Shown: piece after piece, positions 16,051-24,219 of the stretch
Numbering within the stretch: the first letter of the stretch is position 1
Layout of the letters: the number at the start of each line of letters is the position of its first letter
Assembly (NCBI GenBank): GCA_016707605.1
Contig: JADJHJ010000013.1
Location: 124,001-188,000, forward strand
Length of the DNA: 64,000 nt
Source of the DNA: Candidatus Promineofilum glycogenicum
GTDB taxonomy: Bacteria > Chloroflexota > Anaerolineae > Promineifilales > Promineifilaceae
Direction: 5' to 3'
Notes under the pieces: model-generated
What the model saw: the letters and a program-made list of their open reading frames with translations, nothing else
Told to the model about the DNA's origin: nothing
Database searches by the model: none
Program-made: the position numbers and the translations under genes

Positions 16051-17886
16051 TCAGCCCACCACCGGCAACTCAATCGCCCGCCGGCCGCGCCGCTCAGCCA
16101 CGCTCGTCACCGGCGGGCACTCCCACGCCTCCGGCGGCGTCTCGCGGCGCAGGTCTTTGAGCTTGGGCAGGATGCCGCAGGCGAAGCAGTGGTGGCGGCA
16201 GTCGATGCGCGTTTCCTGGCGCTGGCTCATCAGGTAGTCGCCGGTCAGGAAGCGGCGGGTGACGGCCACGTCGATGTGCTCCCAGGGGAACACCTCGTCG
16301 ATCGGCCGCCGCCGGTGGCTATAGAAGGCCGCGTCCAGCCCCTCCTCGGCCATCGCCTCTTGCCAGGCGTCGCGCCGGAAGTGGGCTTGCCAGGCGTCGA
16401 ACGTGGCCCCCTTGCGCCAGGCCCGCTCGACCACCTCGGCCATGCGCCGGTCGCCGCGGGTCAGCACGCCCTCGAAGACGGACTCGTCGGGGTCGTTCCA
16501 GCGCAGCTTCAGCCCCGGCCGGCGGAACTCGGCGATGAGATAGTCGAGCTTGGCGCGGATGTCGGCCATGTCGCCCATCGGCTCCCACTGGAACGGGGTG
16601 TGGGGCTTGGGGATGAAGGTGCTGACGCCGACGTTGACCGCCGCCTTGTTGCCGTGGAAGCGCCGCCCCTCGGCCAGCACTTGCCGCGACAGGTCGGCGA
16701 TGGCGGCCACGTCTTCCATCTCCTCCTGCGGGTGGCCGATCATGAAGTAGAGCTTGATCGTCCGCCAGTCGCGGCGATAGATTTCCCGCGCCGTCTCCAG
16801 CAGTTGCTCGTGGCTAACGTACTTGTTGATGGTGTTGCGCATCTTCTCCGTGGCCGCTTCGGGGGCCAGGGTGAAGCCGGTGCGGCGGCCGTCGCCCAGG
16901 TTGTCCATCAGTTGGGTGCTGACCGTCTCGATGCGCAGCGAGGGCAGGGAGATGTTGAGGCCCATTCCGCCGAAGCGCTGGCCGATCTGCTGCGTCAGCT
17001 CCAGCACGTGGGTGTAGTCGCTGGACGACAGCGACATGAGAGCGATCTCCTCGTAGCCGGTAGCGTCGATGATGCGCTCCATCGCCGCCAGCACCTCTTC
17101 GACCGGCCGCTCGCGCACCGGGCGGGTGACCATGCCGGCGTGGCAGAAGCGGCAGCCGCGGGTGCAGCCGCGCATGATCTCGATGGGGGCGCGGTTGTGA
17201 ACCGTCTCGACGAAGGGCACGATGAAGTCGGTGACGGGCGGCGGCAAGACGGGGACGATGGCCTTCAGCACCCGGCGCGGCGCTTCGGGCACGTTGGGGG
17301 TGATGGCCGCCACCGTGCCGTCGGCGTGGTAGGCCACGTCGTAGAAGCGCGGCACGTAGCAGCCGGTGATGCCGGCCACGTGGCGCAGTTGCGTCTGGCG
17401 ATCCAGGTGGGCCGCGGCGCGCATGGTGGCGATGATCTCCAGCAGCACTTCCTCGCCCTCGCCGATGACGAAGACGTCGATGAACGGGGCCATCGGCTCC
17501 GGGTTGTAGCAGGCGTGGCCGCCGGCGACGACCAGGGGGTAGCTCGCGTCGCGGTCGGCCGAGCGCACCGGCAGCCCGGCCAGGTCGAGCAGGTTCAGGG
17601 CGTTGGTGAAGAACTGCTCATAGGGCAGGGTCATGGCCAGCATGTCGAAGTCGCGGATGGGGTGCTTCGTCTCCAGCGAGAAGAGGGGGATGCCGCGGGC
17701 GCGCATCGCCGCTTCCATATCATCCCAGGGGCAGAAGACGCGCTCGGCCAGCAGGTTGCGGTGCTTGTTGACGATGTCGTAGTGGATCATCCAGCCCAGG
17801 TTTGACATGCCGATGTCGTAGAGATCGGGGAAGGCCATAGCGACCTTGTAGCCGACGCTGTCCCAATCCTTGACGACCTGGTTCAA
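16051..17886 (-). CDS. B12-binding-domain-like radical SAM protein (TIGR03960 type)
   Basis: A 611-aa radical SAM enzyme of unknown reaction. The N-terminus is B12-domain-like (VAMAFPDLYDIGMSNLGW). The [4Fe-4S] motif CTRGCRFC (Cys 241, 245, 248) follows, and downstream come GYEEIALMSLSSSDYTH, TLAPEAATEKMRNTINK and a C-terminal Cys cluster (DCRHHCFACGIL) that may bind a second metal site. In many bacteria this family sits beside a DUF2344 protein and ribosomal genes; neither is here. The only in-frame start is TTG at 17886, yet family-like residues (ERILPRVTKPGRYTGGE) are encoded just upstream as far as 17968. There the frame meets a run of 13 G and has no ATG. A start at ATG 17995 would need a length change in that run. 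Confidence 0.8.
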   Translation of the reverse strand: MNQVVKDWDSVGYKVAMAFPDLYDIGMSNLGWMIHYDIVNKHRNLLAERVFCPWDDMEAAMRARGIPLFSLETKHPIRDFDMLAMTLPYEQFFTNALNLLDLAGLPVRSADRDASYPLVVAGGHACYNPEPMAPFIDVFVIGEGEEVLLEIIATMRAAAHLDRQTQLRHVAGITGCYVPRFYDVAYHADGTVAAITPNVPEAPRRVLKAIVPVLPPPVTDFIVPFVETVHNRAPIEIMRGCTRGCRFCHAGMVTRPVRERPVEEVLAAMERIIDATGYEEIALMSLSSSDYTHVLELTQQIGQRFGGMGLNISLPSLRIETVSTQLMDNLGDGRRTGFTLAPEAATEKMRNTINKYVSHEQLLETAREIYRRDWRTIKLYFMIGHPQEEMEDVAAIADLSRQVLAEGRRFHGNKAAVNVGVSTFIPKPHTPFQWEPMGDMADIRAKLDYLIAEFRRPGLKLRWNDPDESVFEGVLTRGDRRMAEVVERAWRKGATFDAWQAHFRRDAWQEAMAEEGLDAAFYSHRRRPIDEVFPWEHIDVAVTRRFLTGDYLMSQRQETRIDCRHHCFACGILPKLKDLRRETPPEAWECPPVTSVAERRGRRAIELPVVG

Positions 17887-17969
17887 CTCGCCGCCGGTGT
17901 AGCGGCCGGGTTTGGTGACGCGAGGGAGGATGCGCTCCAGTTCAGTTTCAATTTGGTGTGGCAGGCCGC

Positions 17970-17982
17970 GGGGGGGGGGGGG
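17970..17982. repeat. G13 homopolymer at the 5' end of the radical SAM gene
   Basis: Thirteen consecutive G on the plus strand, followed by CGC and six more G. On the gene's strand it is a C-tract between a possible ATG (17995) and the conserved N-terminal residues; as given, that ATG is in another frame. It could be a hypermutable phase-variation tract or a sequencing-length error. Confidence 0.6.
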
Positions 17983-18159
17983 CGCGGGGGGTCATATGGA
18001 GCCGTGGTTTCATGCCATCTGCCCAATCTGCGGATGATTCGTTTTTAGCGGCGTTGAGCGGGATGGTGGCGGGTAGTATAGCGAAAATGAGGTGGGGCGG
18101 CACACGTGTGCGCCAAAAGCTAATAGTCCACTTGAGTTTGAAGCTCAACACGATGCTAG

Positions 18160-18188
18160 TTGACAATTGTCACGTGACACGTTACATT
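18160..18188 (+). promoter_or_regulatory. higBA promoter with overlapping palindromic operators
   Basis: TTGACA (18160-18165), 17-base spacer, TACATT (18183-18188). The spacer region contains two overlapping perfect palindromes, TGACAATTGTCA (18161-18172) and GTCACGTGAC (18169-18178), well placed for binding by the HigA antitoxin dimer. The -10 box ends 5 bases before the higB ATG, so the transcript should start at or next to the start codon. A TTGAG-N7-CTCAA hairpin (18132-18148) lies just upstream. Confidence 0.65.
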
Positions 18189-18193
18189 TAGTT

Positions 18194-18475
18194 ATGATCA
18201 AGTCATTTGCTGACCGGCGGACACAAGAACTGTTTGTGACCGGGAAAGCAAAGCGCTTTCCGCCTGATGTGGCCAAGAGAGCCGCGCGCAAGCTTGAGTA
18301 TGTGGACCTGGCAAGTCGGCTTGATGATCTGAAGGTTCCACCTGGCAATCGGCTTCACACTCTCGAAGGGGACAGGAAGGGCCAATACGCGATTTCTATC
18401 AACGATCAATGGCGTATTTGCTTTCGGTTTGTCAATGGCGACGCATATGACGTAGAAGTCTGTGACTATCACTAG
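18194..18475 (+). CDS. higB: HigB toxin (RelE/ParE superfamily)
   Basis: A 93-aa mRNA interferase of the HigB family, which cuts mRNA on the ribosome. The sequence is typical: MIKSFADRRTQELF, ARRKL-like helix (RAARKLEYVDLA), DDLKVPPGNRLHTLEGDRKGQ split by short loops, and the core YAISINDQWRICFRF plus the C-terminal VEVCDYH. The toxin precedes the antitoxin, the order characteristic of higBA. An upstream frame extension exists, but ATG 18194 fits the family start. The base composition here is visibly lower in GC than its neighbours, in keeping with horizontal mobility of such modules. Confidence 0.9.
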   Translation: MIKSFADRRTQELFVTGKAKRFPPDVAKRAARKLEYVDLASRLDDLKVPPGNRLHTLEGDRKGQYAISINDQWRICFRFVNGDAYDVEVCDYH

Positions 18476-18490
18476 GCCAAGGTGTAGCAT

Positions 18491-18817
18491 ATGAGCATCC
18501 CTAATACCATTCAGATGAGGCGCAGGCCAACTCACCCAGGTGAGATGTTGCGCGAGGATTTCCTGCCGGACTATGGCCTTACGGTATCCAGTTTGGCCAC
18601 GGCCATTGGTGTTTCGCGCCAGACGCTCAATGAACTGTTGCGCGAGCGTCGCCGTGTCAGCCCAGAGATGGCGCTTCGGCTGGCGCGACTGTTCGGCAAT
18701 TCGCCGGAGTTCTGGCTCAACGCCCAGCGGGCGGTTGACCTTTGGGACGCCGCGCGGGCCATTGAGAGCGAAGTCGCTCGAATCAGGCCGCTCAGTGCGA
18801 TACAACCTGAGATATAA
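18491..18817 (+). CDS. higA: HigA antitoxin
   Basis: A 108-aa XRE-type DNA-binding antitoxin that neutralises HigB and represses its own operon. It contains the family's opening RRPTHPGEMLREDFL, the helix-turn-helix VSSLATAIGVSRQTLNELL with the recognition helix SRQTLNELLRERR, and LRLARLFGNSPEFWLNAQ, which is diagnostic for HigA. It follows the toxin by 15 bases with an AAGGTG ribosome site. The likely operators are the two palindromes in the promoter at 18160-18188. Confidence 0.9.
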   Translation: MSIPNTIQMRRRPTHPGEMLREDFLPDYGLTVSSLATAIGVSRQTLNELLRERRRVSPEMALRLARLFGNSPEFWLNAQRAVDLWDAARAIESEVARIRPLSAIQPEI

Positions 18818-19102
18818 ACCTATCTCGCTGAAAAACATGACCAACCTGCCGCTTGCCAGAGTGCACGGCTGATCGCTCGCGCCTTTTTACCGGCCGCTTG
18901 TCTTGACAACTTGCGTCAGCGTGGCGGCCAAAGACGTGACATTCCTCGTAGTAAAAGGTGACTTTCGACATTGCTATGGTGACCCAAAAAACAGCTTTAA
19001 TCTTAGCCTGAAGACGACGCTGAGCGGTGCGGAAACTCATCGCTGGAATTGTTGGCGTCCGGGGCCGAACCTGTCCGTTCCTTGAAATCAGGAGAAGAAA
19101 CA
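18818..19102. other. Intergenic region without recognised genes
   Basis: About 285 bases of lower-GC DNA between higA and the cytochrome c peroxidase gene. It includes a TTGACA at about 18904 without a matching -10 box and a short A-run near 18986. The only site I can support is the GGAG ribosome site at 19091 for the next gene. Possibly a scar of the higBA insertion. Confidence 0.4.
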
Positions 19103-20138
19103 ATGAGACGAACATCACACCTCTTCCTACTGGCTGCGCTCATATGCGCCCTGTTCCTGCTTGTCGCTTGCGATACGCAACAGGAAATAGCCCAAGCTAC
19201 AGTCGAACTGACGGCCGACCAACTGAAGATCTTCGGCACCCTGGCCGAAGAAGCCGCTCCGGCCGATTACGAGATGAGCGATGATCTGATCGACCTGGGC
19301 CGTATGCTGTATTTCGAGCCACGCATGTCGGCCAGCGGCAATATGTCGTGCAATACCTGCCACGGCCTGAACAACTACGGCATGGATGGGTTGCGCTTTT
19401 CCCTCGGCCACACCGGCAATCCGGTCGGCCGCAACTCACCCAGCGTCTACAATGCCGCGTTGCACGTCGCCCAATTCTGGGATGGACGCGCCGCGAACGT
19501 TGAAGAACAGGCCAAAGGCCCCATCCTGGCCAGCGGCGAAATGGGCATGCCCAGCGGTGACGAGGTCGTCAGCGTGCTCAAGTCGATCTCCGGCTATCTG
19601 CCCTATTTCGAAGCGGCCTTTCCGGGCGAGGACGACCCCATCACCTATGACAACGTCGGCACAGCCATCGGTGCGTTCGAGCGTCGTCTGGTGACGCCGG
19701 GCCGCTTTTGACGCGTTCCTGGCCGGGGACGAGACGGCATTGACGGAACGGGAGCAGGAAGGACTGGCGCTGTTCGTTCAGACGGGCTGCACCGCCTGCC
19801 ACTACGGCCCGACACTGGGGGGCAACAGTTACGCCACCCTCGGCGCGCAAGAACCCTACGTGACCAACGATGTGGGCCGTTACGCCGTGACCGGCGAAGA
19901 AGCGGACATGCACGTCTTCAAGGTGCCGAGTCTGCGTAACGTGGCCGTCACCGGCCCGTACCTCCACGACGGCAGCGTCCCCACTATGGAGTCGATGGTG
20001 CAACTGATGGTTCGCCATCAGCTCGGCAAGGAGCTTTCCAGCGAGCAAGTTGACACCATGGTCATCTTCCTGCGCTCGCTGACCGGCGAATTGCCGGCGG
20101 ACTATACGGCCGCGCCGGAACTGCCACTGGCTGAGTAA
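19103..20138 (+). pseudogene. Di-haem cytochrome c peroxidase (CcpA/MauG family) lipoprotein, frameshifted
   Basis: Periplasmic or membrane-anchored peroxidase. The start MRRTSHLFLLAALICALF ends in the lipobox LLVAC (Cys23). The first haem site CNTCH (Cys83, Cys86, His87) lies in a normal MSASGNMSCNTCHGLNNYG context and is followed by HTGNPVGRNSPSVYNA and a WDGRAANVEEQA block. The frame breaks at 19706-19709, where TTTT ends it as GRF-stop. Removing one T gives the continuous RFDAFLAGDETALTEREQEG, after which the second haem CTACH and the KVPSLRNVAVTGPYLHDGSV segment follow. The 1036 bases are one over a multiple of three. The one-base run expansion suggests either a recent mutation or a homopolymer error. 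The ribosome site GGAGAAG precedes the ATG. Confidence 0.85.
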
Positions 20139-20169
20139 CCTGTAGCGAGTCTTCGCTTTACCTGACGGA

Positions 20170-20201
20170 GCGACCCCAGATCATCATCGATCTGGGGTCG
20201 C
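20170..20201 (+). terminator. Rho-independent terminator-like hairpin
   Basis: A 13-bp perfect stem, GCGACCCCAGATC with its complement, around a 6-base loop (20183-20188), followed by TTGTCGTT. It lies 31 bases after the peroxidase stop. Confidence 0.6.
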
Positions 20202-20245
20202 TTGTCGTTAGCGCTGGACAGTTGCTTATGGCTTTTTTCCCAATC

Positions 20246-20273
20246 TTGACCACCTCTGCCCGCTCCTTATAAT
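20246..20273 (+). promoter_or_regulatory. Promoter of the cupin-thioesterase pair
   Basis: TTGACC (20246-20251) and perfect TATAAT (20268-20273) with 16-base spacing, about 48 bases before the cupin ATG. An AGGAGGG ribosome site (about 20310-20316) precedes the start. Confidence 0.65.
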
Positions 20274-20320
20274 GCTCCATGTCGTCCGCGAGGCGACGGC
20301 AACCTACATAGGAGGGCTCT

Positions 20321-20764
20321 ATGTCTGACCACGTCCATATGACGGCTGCGATCATCGACGGCAATGACTTCGAGACGATCCGCTATCCCACCGACGACAT
20401 CCACCTACGGGTGACAGAGGGAGGCAACGTGCAGGTCGTCGAGTTCGAATCGGTCGACCGCGACGGCCCGCCGGCCCACCACCACCCCTGGCACGAGATC
20501 GAGTACGTCATCGAAGGCACGGTCGAGTTTTACGTGAACGGCCAATGGCAGCGCGGCGGGCGGGGCACGGTGCAGATGTTGCCGCCGGGCGCGGCCCACT
20601 CGGTGCGCGTTCCGGAGGGCAAGGCGCGGTTGCTGATGATCACCATTGGCGCGCCCTATGACGGTTTCGCCCGCGACCTGTCGGCGCTCTATGCCGCCGG
20701 CGAGGCGAATCTGGCCAGTATTGTCGCTACGGCCAATCGGTGGGGCGTGCAGGCGGAAGGATAG
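20321..20764 (+). CDS. Cupin-domain protein
   Basis: A 147-aa single-domain cupin. Motif 1 is visible as PPAHHHPWHEIEYVIEG, with His residues that would hold a divalent metal, and motif 2 as MLPPGAAHSVRV. The barrel could be an enzyme (dioxygenase, isomerase) or a small-molecule sensor; the sequence does not say which. It has a strong promoter and ribosome site, so the start at 20321 is secure. Its stop TAG overlaps a GTG that could start the next gene, indicating translational coupling with the hotdog thioesterase. Confidence 0.8.
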   Translation: MSDHVHMTAAIIDGNDFETIRYPTDDIHLRVTEGGNVQVVEFESVDRDGPPAHHHPWHEIEYVIEGTVEFYVNGQWQRGGRGTVQMLPPGAAHSVRVPEGKARLLMITIGAPYDGFARDLSALYAAGEANLASIVATANRWGVQAEG

Positions 20765-20778
20765 TGACGGGATCCTCT

Positions 20779-21216
20779 ATGTCGATCAGGAATGTGTCCG
20801 GCCTTGAACTCATGCAGGCGATGGTGGACGGCCAAATCCCCATGCCCCCCATCGCCCACGTCATTCCCATGCGCGGCGTGGCTGCGGAACACGGCCGCAT
20901 CGTCTTTGAGGCCCAGGCCGACGAACGCCACCTGAACCCGCTCGGCGGCGTCCACGGCGGCTTTGCCGCCACGGTGCTGGACTCGGTGACGGGCTGCGCC
21001 GTCCATACCGTCCTGGAAGCGGGCGTTGGCTACGCCACTGTTGATTTGAACGTCAAGATGCTGAAAGCCGTGCCGCGCGGCGTGCCCCTGATCGCCGAGG
21101 GAAAGGTGATCTTCGTCTCCCGCTCGCTGGGCATCTCGGAGGGTACGCTGAAAGATGCCGGCGGCAATCTCTATGCCCATGCGACGGCGACGTGCCTGAT
21201 CCTGCGCCCAACGTGA
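20779..21216 (+). CDS. PaaI-type hotdog thioesterase
   Basis: A 145-aa acyl-CoA thioesterase of the PaaI family. The catalytic region LNPLGGVHGGFAATVLDSVTG contains the HGG-x-AT..D signature, and the second half has ATVDLNVKMLKAVPRG and ISEGTLKDAGGNLYAHATATCLI. It probably hydrolyses aryl- or acyl-CoA thioesters. Two starts are possible: GTG 20764, which overlaps the stop of the cupin gene, or ATG 20779; I chose the ATG because the MSIRNVSGLELM start resembles the family. It is read together with the cupin. Confidence 0.85.
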   Translation: MSIRNVSGLELMQAMVDGQIPMPPIAHVIPMRGVAAEHGRIVFEAQADERHLNPLGGVHGGFAATVLDSVTGCAVHTVLEAGVGYATVDLNVKMLKAVPRGVPLIAEGKVIFVSRSLGISEGTLKDAGGNLYAHATATCLILRPT

Positions 21217-21234
21217 GCCGCGAACAGATCTGAA

Positions 21235-21432
21235 TTCGGCCCGTTCGCGGCGACGGCCTGCCTGGGCTGCGTCTACATCAACCCGCCGTGCGGCCACCCG
21301 ACCGCCGCGCGGGTGTATATGTGGGTGCGCCAGAGCGCCCACGACCAGGGACTCGACCCTGTGTTGTTCCAGACTGTGCGCGACTGGCTGCCGGCCGATT
21401 GGCCCTTCGCCCGGGTGATTGAGACCGGCTCA
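21235..21432 (+). pseudogene. Remnant of a GNAT-like N-acetyltransferase
   Basis: An open stretch without a proper start encodes CLGCVYINPP, then YMWVRQSAHDQGLD, FQTVRDWLPADWPF. It resembles the C-terminal third of GNAT-like proteins in which LGCVYI, V..WVR.S and V..W....WPF are conserved. Nothing upstream encodes the acetyl-CoA binding half, and the sequence diverges after ARVIETG. I read it as a gene fragment left by deletion. The remainder of the 588-base gap (21217-21804) holds the padR promoter and no other gene I can support. Confidence 0.5.
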
Positions 21433-21701
21433 ATCATGAAAGTGCTGTTTCAGTCGGTCAATTTATCTCTTCGCAGAACAGTCCCGGAATTCTCATCGTT
21501 TCACAACGACTCCCCGTTGCTCAAATAGCGGAAGACCTGCTCCTGCTCTGGCTTGTCAGCGAGCCGGAAGAGTGGATCAACCGCATTCGCTCTTTGGTGC
21601 AGTTGTGCCAGCGCCCGACCGCCCATCGTGATAGGGCGGGCAACTCCGCGACGGCTGCCTCTTTTGCTGCCCCATAATCATCCCAATTTGATACTGGGTA
21701 C

Positions 21702-21754
21702 TTGACAATACTGTGCGTCATATGGTATTCTATTACTGTGTTACATACAGTAAT
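21702..21754 (+). promoter_or_regulatory. padR promoter with inverted-repeat operator
   Basis: TTGACA (21702-21707) and TATTCT (21726-21731) are 18 bases apart. Directly downstream lies the perfect inverted repeat ATTACTGT-N7-ACAGTAAT (21732-21739 and 21747-21754), covering the expected transcription start. Position and symmetry suit autorepression by the PadR protein encoded at 21805. Confidence 0.6.
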
Positions 21755-21804
21755 GGCTGATACACAGCACTGATTGACGCACAGCACTAGAAGGTACACA
21801 GCTT

Positions 21805-22159
21805 ATGACCGAAAAGGAATTAGACGAGCAGTTCGACAACCTGCGCCTGGAGCTGCGGCGCGGCGTGGTGGTGCTGGCCGTCCTCAGCCAGATGGACACC
21901 GCCCGCTATGGCTACAGCCTCATCCAACGGCTGGCCGAGCGGGGGCTGGACGTGGAGGAGGGCACGCTCTACCCGCTGCTGCGGCGGCTGGAGAAGCAGG
22001 GGCCTACTGGAAAGCGAGTGGGAGATCGGCGAGGCGCGGCCGCGCAAGTACTATCGCATCAGCCCGCTGGGGCGCAAGGTATTGGCCGCGCTGACGACGG
22101 AGTGGAACGATACGGTTGAGGTGATGCACCTCATTCTATATGGAGAGAAACATGTCTGA
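21805..22159 (+). pseudogene. PadR-family regulator, frameshifted by one extra base
   Basis: Winged-helix transcription repressor of the PadR type. The first part (MTEKELDEQFDNLRLELRRG, VVLAVLSQMDTARYGYSLIQRL, VEEGTLYPLLRRLEKQG) carries the full DNA-binding core. At about 22003 the frame slips; in the next frame the protein continues LLESEWEIGEARPRKYYRIS and LGRKVLAALTTEW, the expected C-terminal helix. Removing one C gives a normal PadR, and the 355 bases are one over a multiple of three. If the slip is real, the product loses its wing and dimer helix. It overlaps the downstream HAAS gene by 8 bases; PadR-HAAS pairs are a recurrent regulator/membrane-target unit. Confidence 0.85.
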
Positions 22160-23144
22160 GTTAATCGAGCGCTATGTACATCAGGTGGGGCGCTATTTGC
22201 CAAGCAAGGAGCGGGCCGAGATTCAGGCCGAGCTGCGGTCGCAGATTCAGGATCAGTTGGAAGACCGCTACGAGGGCGCACCGACGCAAACCGACGTGGC
22301 CGCCGTCCTGAAGGAACTGGGTGACCCCCGCCGCATGGCCGCGTCCTATGGCGGAGAGCAGTATCTCGTCGGCCCCGACCTCTACCCGGTCATGATGATG
22401 GTGCTGCGCCGTGGCTGGGTCATTGTGCCGCCGGTGGCCATTCTTGTCCACGTGCTGGCCGCGCTGTTGGGCGACGAGAGCGGCAACTTTATCACTCTGC
22501 TGCTGGAGGCCGCCGCCGGCGCGTTCCAGGCGGCGTTCATCTTCACCGGCATCGTCGTCCTCATCTTCGCCATCCTGCAACACTCCGGTGAAGACCTGGA
22601 CGAGATCACCGGCAACGACAAGGGGTTCGACCCGCTGGCCCTGCCGGAAGTCAACGACCCGGCCGAGGTTGATCGCTTTGAAGCCATCTTCGGCCTGGCC
22701 TTCGGCACCTTCGCCCTGCTGGTCCTGCTCTACTTCCTGCGCGTCGGTGGCCTGACGTTGCGCTTCAACCTGGCCGATCCAGGCGACGTTATCCCTGTGC
22801 CCGTGCCCTGGTTGGTGGCGATGATTGCCATCGGGACGACGCAGATGGTGCTGCAACTAACGGCGCTGCTACGTGGACATTGGAACGTGCCAATGTGGCT
22901 GGTCAACATGGCCCTGGACATCGTCGGCGCGGTGGCGCTGTACTTCGTCCTGTGGCTGCCGCTGGCGGAGCGGTTCTACGCCGCCGTTCCGCAACTGGTG
23001 GGCGTGCCCTTCATCGGCCGCGGGCCGGAGGTCATCCTGGCCATCTCGATCATCATCACGGTCATCGAGGGCGTCACCAAGCTGGTCAAGATGGTGAGCC
23101 ACGGCCACGACGCGCCAACATCTTATAACGTCAAAGCCAACTGA
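22152..23144 (+). CDS. HAAS-domain membrane protein paired with PadR
   Basis: A 330-aa protein. The N-terminal ~75 residues form the cytosolic HAAS helical domain (ELIERYVHQVGRYLPSKERAE, then LRSQIQDQLEDRYEG, VLKELGDPRRMAASYGG), known to accompany PadR regulators. The rest has about six hydrophobic segments in three pairs. The function is presumably signalling or sensing at the membrane, with the HAAS domain as an adaptor. ATG 22152 is preceded by GGAGAG and overlaps the padR end; an earlier in-frame ATG (22140) has no better site. The ligand is unknown. Confidence 0.75.
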   Translation: MSELIERYVHQVGRYLPSKERAEIQAELRSQIQDQLEDRYEGAPTQTDVAAVLKELGDPRRMAASYGGEQYLVGPDLYPVMMMVLRRGWVIVPPVAILVHVLAALLGDESGNFITLLLEAAAGAFQAAFIFTGIVVLIFAILQHSGEDLDEITGNDKGFDPLALPEVNDPAEVDRFEAIFGLAFGTFALLVLLYFLRVGGLTLRFNLADPGDVIPVPVPWLVAMIAIGTTQMVLQLTALLRGHWNVPMWLVNMALDIVGAVALYFVLWLPLAERFYAAVPQLVGVPFIGRGPEVILAISIIITVIEGVTKLVKMVSHGHDAPTSYNVKAN

Positions 23145-23233
23145 AGAGAAGTCGTTTAGCCAGAGCGCTACGTTCCGCCGGCAAGAGCCGCGTAAACCGT
23201 GACTACGTCGTGGAGCAGGTAAACAGGAGAATC

Positions 23234-24205
23234 ATGAAAGCAATTGTTTACACTCAATACGGTTCACCCGACGTACTCCAACTCCAGGAAGTGGCCAGAC
23301 CCCTGCCGGAGAAGGGGGAGTTGTTAGTCAAGGTTCACGCCACGGGCCTCAACGCCGCCGACCGGCTTGGGTTGAGTGGCCAGCCGTTTATCGCCCGGCT
23401 GGCAATGGGTGGGCTGCGGCGGCCGAAGCACACCATCCTGGGGGCCGACGTGGCCGGGGTGGTGGAGGCGGTTGGCTCCGGCGTGACCACCTTCCGGCCG
23501 GGCGACGCGGTCTTCGGCGACATATCCGGCGCCGGCTTCGGCGGGCTGGCCGAATACGTCTGCGCCCCCGAGGGCGTCTGGGCGCTAAAGCCAGAGGGCG
23601 TCTCGTTCGAGCAGGCCGCCGCCGCGCCGATGGCTGCCGTCACCGCTTTGCAGGGGTTGCGCGACAAGGGGCAGCTTCGGGCCGGCCAGCGGGTGCTCAT
23701 CCACGGCGCGTCGGGCGGCGTGGGCACGTTCGCGGTGCAGATCGCCGCGGCGCTGAGGGGCGAGGTGACGGCCGTGTGTAGCGCCCGCAACGCCGACATG
23801 GTCCGCGCCCTGGGGGCAACCCACGTCATCGACTACGCGCGGGAAGATTTCGCGCGCAACGGGCCGCGCTACGACCTGATTCTGGCCGCCAACGGCCACC
23901 GGCCGATCGGCGACTACCGGCGGGCGCTGGCCCCCGGCGGGGTCTACGTCGTCAGCGGCGGCAGTATGACGCAGATTTTCCAGGGGATACTCCTGGGGCC
24001 GGTGCTGTCGCGCTTTGGCGACAAGAGAATGGGCAATCTGGCGGCCATGCCCAACGTCGATGACCTGGCCACGGTGGGCGAATGGCTGGAAAAGGGGACA
24101 ATACGGTCGGTCATTGACCGTTGCTATCCGCTGGAGAAGACGGCCGAAGCGTTTCGCTATTTGGAGCAGGAACACGCCCGCGGCAAGGTAGTGATCACCG
24201 TCTGA
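23234..24205 (+). CDS. Zinc-independent MDR oxidoreductase (quinone oxidoreductase-like)
   Basis: A 323-aa NAD(P)H-dependent medium-chain dehydrogenase. It begins MKAIVYTQYGSPDVLQLQEV, has the LNAADRLGLSG and GADVAGVVEAVGSGVTTF substrate-domain segments, and the Rossmann motif VLIHGASGGVGTFAVQIA. The catalytic-zinc Cys and the structural-zinc Cys cluster are absent, which places it with quinone or enone reductases. The CAGGAGA ribosome site just before ATG 23234 fixes the start. It follows the HAAS gene after 89 bases and may be independent. Confidence 0.85.
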   Translation: MKAIVYTQYGSPDVLQLQEVARPLPEKGELLVKVHATGLNAADRLGLSGQPFIARLAMGGLRRPKHTILGADVAGVVEAVGSGVTTFRPGDAVFGDISGAGFGGLAEYVCAPEGVWALKPEGVSFEQAAAAPMAAVTALQGLRDKGQLRAGQRVLIHGASGGVGTFAVQIAAALRGEVTAVCSARNADMVRALGATHVIDYAREDFARNGPRYDLILAANGHRPIGDYRRALAPGGVYVVSGGSMTQIFQGILLGPVLSRFGDKRMGNLAAMPNVDDLATVGEWLEKGTIRSVIDRCYPLEKTAEAFRYLEQEHARGKVVITV

Positions 24206-24219
24206 GCCGAAGGCGTCCT

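Noticed and set aside
21521..21799. Minus-strand 92-codon open frame
   Set aside because: No family resemblance, runs through the padR promoter and operator, no ribosome site.
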